DNA from: CAZPNX01 sp964518765 | Lineage (GTDB): Bacteria; Edwardsbacteria; AC1; EtOH8 | Direction: 5' to 3' | DNA length: 64,000 bases | NCBI GenBank assembly: GCA_964518765.1 | Contig: CAZFJC010000013.1 | Span: forward strand, 19,898 to 83,897 | Part shown: positions 60,856-64,000 of the stretch, piece after piece | Numbering within the stretch: position 1 is the first letter of the stretch | Layout of the letters: each line of letters starts with the position of its first letter | The notes under the pieces: model-generated | Told to the model about the DNA's origin: nothing | Databases searched by the model: none | The model's input: the letters and a program-made list of their open reading frames with translations, nothing else | Position numbers and translations under genes: made by a program

Positions 60856-61527
60856 CTAAAAAGCCTCCGGCCCGTCCCCGATTCCCCCGGATTTCCGGTC
60901 GGAATGATCCCCGCCCTTGTCGCCCTTCCTCCTCCTGCGCTCGACCAGCATCTCCTGAAACGATTTCAGAAGGCCGCTCTTGGGCTCGATCTCCAGGGCC
61001 CTCTCCACCAGGGCCAGGGCCCGATCCAGCTTGCCTTCCTCCGACAGGCAGACCGCCAGGTCGTTGATAATCTCTGGGTCGCAATCATCGAGATGGAAGG
61101 CCCTCTCCAGCAGCTGGCGGCCCCGGGAGCGGTCGCCCGACATGAACAGCGCCCACCCCAGCAGATGGACGGTCTGCGGATGGTCGGGCCTGAGCCTCAG
61201 GCTTTCCTCCAGCTCGGCCGCCGCTTCATCGAACCTGGACTGGCGGCTGTGGATAACGCCCAGCTCCTGGCGGTATTCGGCCTCGTCCGGATTCAGACGG
61301 ACAGCCTCACGCAGGTGCCGTTCGGCCAGAGCCAGGTCCTTCTGTTGGGCGGCCAGCTCGGCCAACCCCCAGTGGGCGCACTCGGCCGCCAGCGGCTCTT
61401 CCTCCTCCAGGCTTTCCAGGGCCAGCAGCTGTAGGTAGCGGGACATAGCCCCCGGCCGGTCTCCGCCTTTGGCCAAGGCGTCCGCCTCCCCGAACAGCCG
61501 CTCGATCTCATTCTTCAGGTTTGGCAT
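60856..61527 (-). CDS. TPR-repeat protein
   Basis: The 223-residue protein has about four classic TPRs, such as HLREAVRLNPDEAEYRQELG and ALALVERALEIEPKSGLLKS. An acidic start and a basic Arg/Lys/Asp tail frame them. It overlaps the end of the small gene at 61508-61699 by 20 bases. It is cotranscribed with two tiny genes and probably with purC. The TPRs are closer to the consensus than those of the PIxIDDE family. Confidence 0.88.
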   Translation of the reverse strand: MPNLKNEIERLFGEADALAKGGDRPGAMSRYLQLLALESLEEEEPLAAECAHWGLAELAAQQKDLALAERHLREAVRLNPDEAEYRQELGVIHSRQSRFDEAAAELEESLRLRPDHPQTVHLLGWALFMSGDRSRGRQLLERAFHLDDCDPEIINDLAVCLSEEGKLDRALALVERALEIEPKSGLLKSFQEMLVERRRRKGDKGGDHSDRKSGGIGDGPEAF

Positions 61528-61699
61528 GCGAATGGTCGGAGGCCGCGATGCGCTTCAGCTCCTCCAGTATCTCCTCCCGGCCGCAGACCTTTTTTTCCAC
61601 CAGCACGTTGATGATCGCCTGGATGGTCAGGGCGTTGGCCGCCACCCCCTGCTGGACGGTGATGGTCTTGCCCTTGGGCTTGTCCTTCTTCCAGAGCAT
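61508..61699 (-). CDS. Small protein of unknown function
   Basis: The 63-residue protein has a basic N-terminus (MLWKKDKPKGKTITVQQGVA) and a helical middle (LTIQAIINVLVEKKVCGREE). It begins nine bases after the next tiny gene and overlaps the TPR gene by 20 bases, so coupled translation is likely. Neither Cys-pair nor catalytic motif is visible; the single Cys could be a ligand. Family not recognised. Confidence 0.7.
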   Translation of the reverse strand: MLWKKDKPKGKTITVQQGVAANALTIQAIINVLVEKKVCGREEILEELKRIAASDHSHAKPEE

Positions 61700-61708
61700 C
61701 GCGGCGGC

Positions 61709-61864
61709 TCAGGTCTTCTTCCGGCGACGTTCCATCCAGGAGCGGCGGTCGCTCTCCCTGGCCTGGCCCGTCTCCACCAGGCGGCGGAACTCGGCCTCGT
61801 CCAGCAGGCGTCTCCTGTCCTTGATGCTCCGTTTGGCCTTGGCGGCGGTCGATTTCTTGGCCAT
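61709..61864 (-). CDS. Very small basic protein
   Basis: This 51-residue gene has ATG (61864) behind GAGGAGAG and reads MAKKSTAAKAKRSIKDRRRL, then LLDEAEFRRLVETG and WMERRRKKT, ending at TGA (61709). It is rich in Lys and Arg with one Trp, and might bind nucleic acid. It lies between purC and the 63-residue gene, 14 bases after purC in the direction of transcription. Its good ribosome-binding site and tight packing support it as a real gene. Confidence 0.7.
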   Translation of the reverse strand: MAKKSTAAKAKRSIKDRRRLLDEAEFRRLVETGQARESDRRSWMERRRKKT

Positions 61865-61878
61865 GGCTCTCCTCGGTT

Positions 61879-62769
61879 TTAGTTAGGCTTTATTCCGGTG
61901 AGGATCTCCAGCGCCTCCAGATACTTCTTGCTGGTGTTTTCGATGACCTCCGGAGGGAGCTTGGGGCCGGGGGCGGTCTTATCCCAGTCCAAGGTGTTTA
62001 GGTAATCCCGCAGGTACTGCTTGTCGAAGCTGGGCTGGGCCGCTCCCTCCCGGTATGAGGACTTTGGCCAGAATCGGGACGAGTCCGGCGTCAGCAGCTC
62101 GTCGATCAGCATTAGCCGGCCGCCCTGCTCCCCCATCTCGAACTTGGTGTCGGCGATGATGATGCCCTTGGCCTCAGCCACCGACCTCCCCTTGGAGTAA
62201 ACGGCCAGCGATAGTTCCTTGACCATGGCCGCCTTGTCCCGGCCCAGAAGCCCGGCCATCCTCTCCCAGGTGATGTTCTCGTCGTGGCTGCCGATGGCGG
62301 CCTTGGTGGACGGGGTGAATATGGGCGGCTCCAGGCGGCTGGCCTCGCCCAGCCCCCCGGGAAGTTCGATGCCGCAGATCCGTCCGGTCCTTTGGTAGTC
62401 CTTGAGGCCGGAGCCGGTCAGGTATCCCCGGACGATGCATTCCACCGGCAGGGGCTTGGCCTTTTTCACCATCATGGCGCGGCCCTCCAGCTCTTCGGCG
62501 TAGGCCTGGCACTCTGCCGGGAAATCCCCGACCTCGATGGATAAGAGATGGTTGGGCATGATGTCCTCCATCTGCCGGAACCACCAGGCCGAGACCTGGT
62601 TGAGCACGTATCCCTTGTAGGGGATGGGGTCGGGCAGGACCACATCGAAGGCCGAGATCCGGTCGGTGGTGACGATCAACAGGTTCTCCCCCAGGTCGTA
62701 GATGTCGCGCACCTTGCCCTGGGAGACCTTTTTCAGCCCTTTGAAGTCAGTCTGTTTTACTATTTTCAT
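61879..62769 (-). CDS. purC: SAICAR synthetase (phosphoribosylaminoimidazole-succinocarboxamide synthase)
   Basis: The 296-residue enzyme joins CAIR and aspartate in purine synthesis. KKVSQGKVRDIYDLGENLLI, TTDRISAFDVVLPDPIPYKG, PVECIVRGYLTGSG and IADTKFEMGEQGGRLMLIDE are diagnostic of the long-form PurC. The ATG at 62769 has no ribosome-binding site and follows an AT-rich TATATAAATT stretch at close range, so a leaderless start is possible. Other pur genes are not in the window. Confidence 0.98.
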   Translation of the reverse strand: MKIVKQTDFKGLKKVSQGKVRDIYDLGENLLIVTTDRISAFDVVLPDPIPYKGYVLNQVSAWWFRQMEDIMPNHLLSIEVGDFPAECQAYAEELEGRAMMVKKAKPLPVECIVRGYLTGSGLKDYQRTGRICGIELPGGLGEASRLEPPIFTPSTKAAIGSHDENITWERMAGLLGRDKAAMVKELSLAVYSKGRSVAEAKGIIIADTKFEMGEQGGRLMLIDELLTPDSSRFWPKSSYREGAAQPSFDKQYLRDYLNTLDWDKTAPGPKLPPEVIENTSKKYLEALEILTGIKPN

Positions 62770-62795
62770 ATGATAGTAATTTATATATATCTAGA

Positions 62796-63518
62796 TTATG
62801 GCCCCAATTCCTTGAGCCTCTCCCGGGCCAGGGTCGCCTCGTTGCTCCGGGGGTACTTGGCGACCAACTGTTTCCATTCCTCGGCCGCCTTGGCTGGGTT
62901 GCCCAGCTTGGCGTGGCACAGACCCGACTTGTACATGGCCGCCGGCACCTTGTCCTGGTTTGGGTAGTCGGATACCACCTTCCGGAATTCGGCCAGGGCG
63001 TCGGCGTACTTTTCGCGGGCATAGAAGGACTCGCCTATCCAGTACTGGGCGTTGTCGGCCAGGCTGCTGTGGGGATAGCTTTTAAGGAATTCTCGAAATC
63101 TGGCCGCGGCTTGATCGTGGTTGCCCCGGGTGATTTCCAGATAGGCCATATCGTACCTGGCCTTGGGATCGGTCTCGGCCCTGGGCTTGGGCGGCTTGGC
63201 CCCAGCCGTATCCGGCATGGCCGTCCCCAGGGGCAGGCTCAGGCCCGGCTTCGGCTCAGTGGCGCTGGACACCATGGCCGAGGCCGTGGTCGGCTGCGGC
63301 CAACCCCGGGCCGGCCCCGGGCCGGCCTCGGCCCTCAACCGTTCCAGCAGTTCGCCCTGGGCCCGGGCCAGGCTGTCCAGATGGTCGATCCTGGCCTCCA
63401 GCCGCCTCTGCCCGGCCACCAGGGTGTCCAGCTGGCCCGAGGCCTTGAGATACTCGCGCTTTATGCCGCACCCGGTGAGGGCCAAAGCCGCGGCGATCAG
63501 AAACGGTAGATACCTCAT
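62796..63518 (-). CDS. CpoB/YbgF-like lipoprotein with coiled coil and TPRs
   Basis: The 240-residue protein has a lipobox (LIAAALALTGCGIKR). A short coiled coil (VAGQRRLEARIDHLDSLARA), a Pro/Ala linker, and three TPRs typical of YbgF follow, with SLADNAQYWIGESFYAREKY and ALAEFRKVVSDYPNQDKVPA. CpoB acts with Tol-Pal in coordinating peptidoglycan and outer-membrane constriction; none of the Tol genes is present here. Start choice between 63518 and 63527 is unclear, and neither has a strong ribosome-binding site. Confidence 0.88.
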   Translation of the reverse strand: MRYLPFLIAAALALTGCGIKREYLKASGQLDTLVAGQRRLEARIDHLDSLARAQGELLERLRAEAGPGPARGWPQPTTASAMVSSATEPKPGLSLPLGTAMPDTAGAKPPKPRAETDPKARYDMAYLEITRGNHDQAAARFREFLKSYPHSSLADNAQYWIGESFYAREKYADALAEFRKVVSDYPNQDKVPAAMYKSGLCHAKLGNPAKAAEEWKQLVAKYPRSNEATLARERLKELGP

Positions 63519-63656
63519 CTTTTGCATTCTTTTGCTAGAAATCAACGAGATCGCTGGAACGGCATAATATGATGGCATTGGTGAGGACACGGTATCCGAC
63601 CGGTACGCCCATGCTGTCGCGCTGTCGATGGTATGGATGATGTTGAGCATGTATTT

Positions 63657-63953
63657 TTAAGGTATTCTATTATTTGCGACCGGTAAACACCTGTACTTTA
63701 AAAAAAAGTCGTTAATGTATTTAGACTCATAGAAATCTAACATATTTATTGTGCACTCATAAGTTTCAACAAAACAAGTTGAGTTTAGTATAATGTTTTT
63801 TAATACCTCATTAGGTTCATTATCGCTAAGATGTTGACCTAACCGTTGTCTTAGATTTTTTGCTTTACCAATGTAAATACATTTTTTTTTGAATTAAATA
63901 TTTTATATATACCCGAATGTTCAGGTATTACGCTAATATTTAAAGGTTTGAGG
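63657..63953 (-). pseudogene. GIY-YIG endonuclease, N-terminus cut off
   Basis: On the minus strand an AT-rich frame reads SGIYKIFNSKKKCIYIGKAK and continues NLRQRLGQHLSDN, the GIY-YIG nuclease core (GIY, YIG, then Asn, Arg and His). Later come VETYECTINMLDFYESKYIN and a stop at 63657-63659. It has no ATG of its own. The frame runs on to the window edge through what seems to be the end of an insertion element at 63954, so the real N-terminus has probably been displaced. GIY-YIG proteins of this size are often mobile or restriction-linked. Composition differs sharply from all neighbouring genes, a sign of transfer. Confidence 0.75.
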
Positions 63954-64000
63954 TGGACCCCATTGTCAAGACAGAAAATGGGGTGATAAATGTTACAGGT
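63954..64000. mobile_element. Possible end of an insertion sequence running off the window
   Basis: The segment begins TGGACCCCATTGTCAAGACA and contains an ACCCCATT/AATGGGGT inverted pair. It resembles, by memory only, the ends of some IS3-type elements. No transposase is in view. Only 47 bases are visible. Confidence 0.35.

Overview
The window is a 64-kb piece of a GC-rich bacterial chromosome, probably from an uncultured lineage. Several families point toward the FCB side of the tree or a neighbouring candidate phylum: a DUF3078-like outer-membrane protein, a serine-palmitoyltransferase-like oxoamine synthase, tandem PEP/pyruvate-binding proteins and a CpoB/YbgF-type lipoprotein. That placement is an inference; no rRNA or ribosomal-protein genes are present to settle it. 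Lipoprotein signals, a predicted outer-membrane protein and a CpoB-like protein suggest a double-membrane cell. Nearly all the DNA is housekeeping or signalling genes on the chromosome. The only clear foreign material is an AT-rich strip at the right edge.

Layout. 1-2.1 kb: the end of a TPR gene, a relic HNH fragment, and tmRNA (ssrA) with its own strong promoter. 2.1-3.7 kb: mscL and an outer-membrane protein gene. 3.8-15 kb: a signalling block with a 1424-residue PAS/GAF/HD-GYP protein, a cluster of two receiver proteins and an HNH-like protein, a six-PAS NarX-type kinase with its NarL-type regulator, and a second TPR protein. 15-21 kb: ftsE with a small membrane protein, then a leftward cluster (TPR, acpS, nnrD, a half-size TSUP transporter, an FmdB zinc ribbon, pdxA). 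21-24.7 kb: rightward SDR, rsmI, SPT-like enzyme and a ferritin-like protein. 24.8-32.8 kb: a leftward run with tpiA, pgk, an MBL hydrolase, a NUDIX hydrolase, cstA, a coiled-coil protein and an MFS exporter. 32.8-36.8 kb: a membrane protein, a VanX-like dipeptidase, a secreted protein and larA. 36.9-44.8 kb: glutamate dehydrogenase, an MBL lipoprotein, and the unusual tandem pair of PEP/pyruvate-binding proteins. 44.8-54.4 kb: a third TPR paralogue, a second glutamate dehydrogenase, another NarX/NarL-type pair, a CsgG-like protein with a C2 domain, nadE and a VWA protein. 54.4-60 kb: an overlooked frameshifted small gene, then DUF503, infB, nusA and rimP, the last with a promoter-terminator leader that looks like an attenuator. 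60-63.5 kb: two CheY-like receivers, a TPR protein, two tiny genes, purC and a CpoB-like lipoprotein. 63.6-64 kb: a previously hidden GIY-YIG gene apparently cut by the end of an insertion sequence that runs off the window.

How it fits together. Many neighbours are translationally coupled through 4-bp ATGA overlaps. Two-component systems make up a large share of the genes, most of them cytoplasmic multi-PAS sensors. The central-metabolism genes (gdhA twice, pgk, tpiA, cstA, larA) fit an amino-acid or organic-acid degrading heterotroph. The best candidates for undescribed biology are the paired PEP/pyruvate-binding proteins with a shared novel C-terminal domain, the cluster with a receiver lacking its phosphorylation Asp next to an HNH domain lacking its His, and the attenuator-like leader of the rimP-nusA-infB operon.
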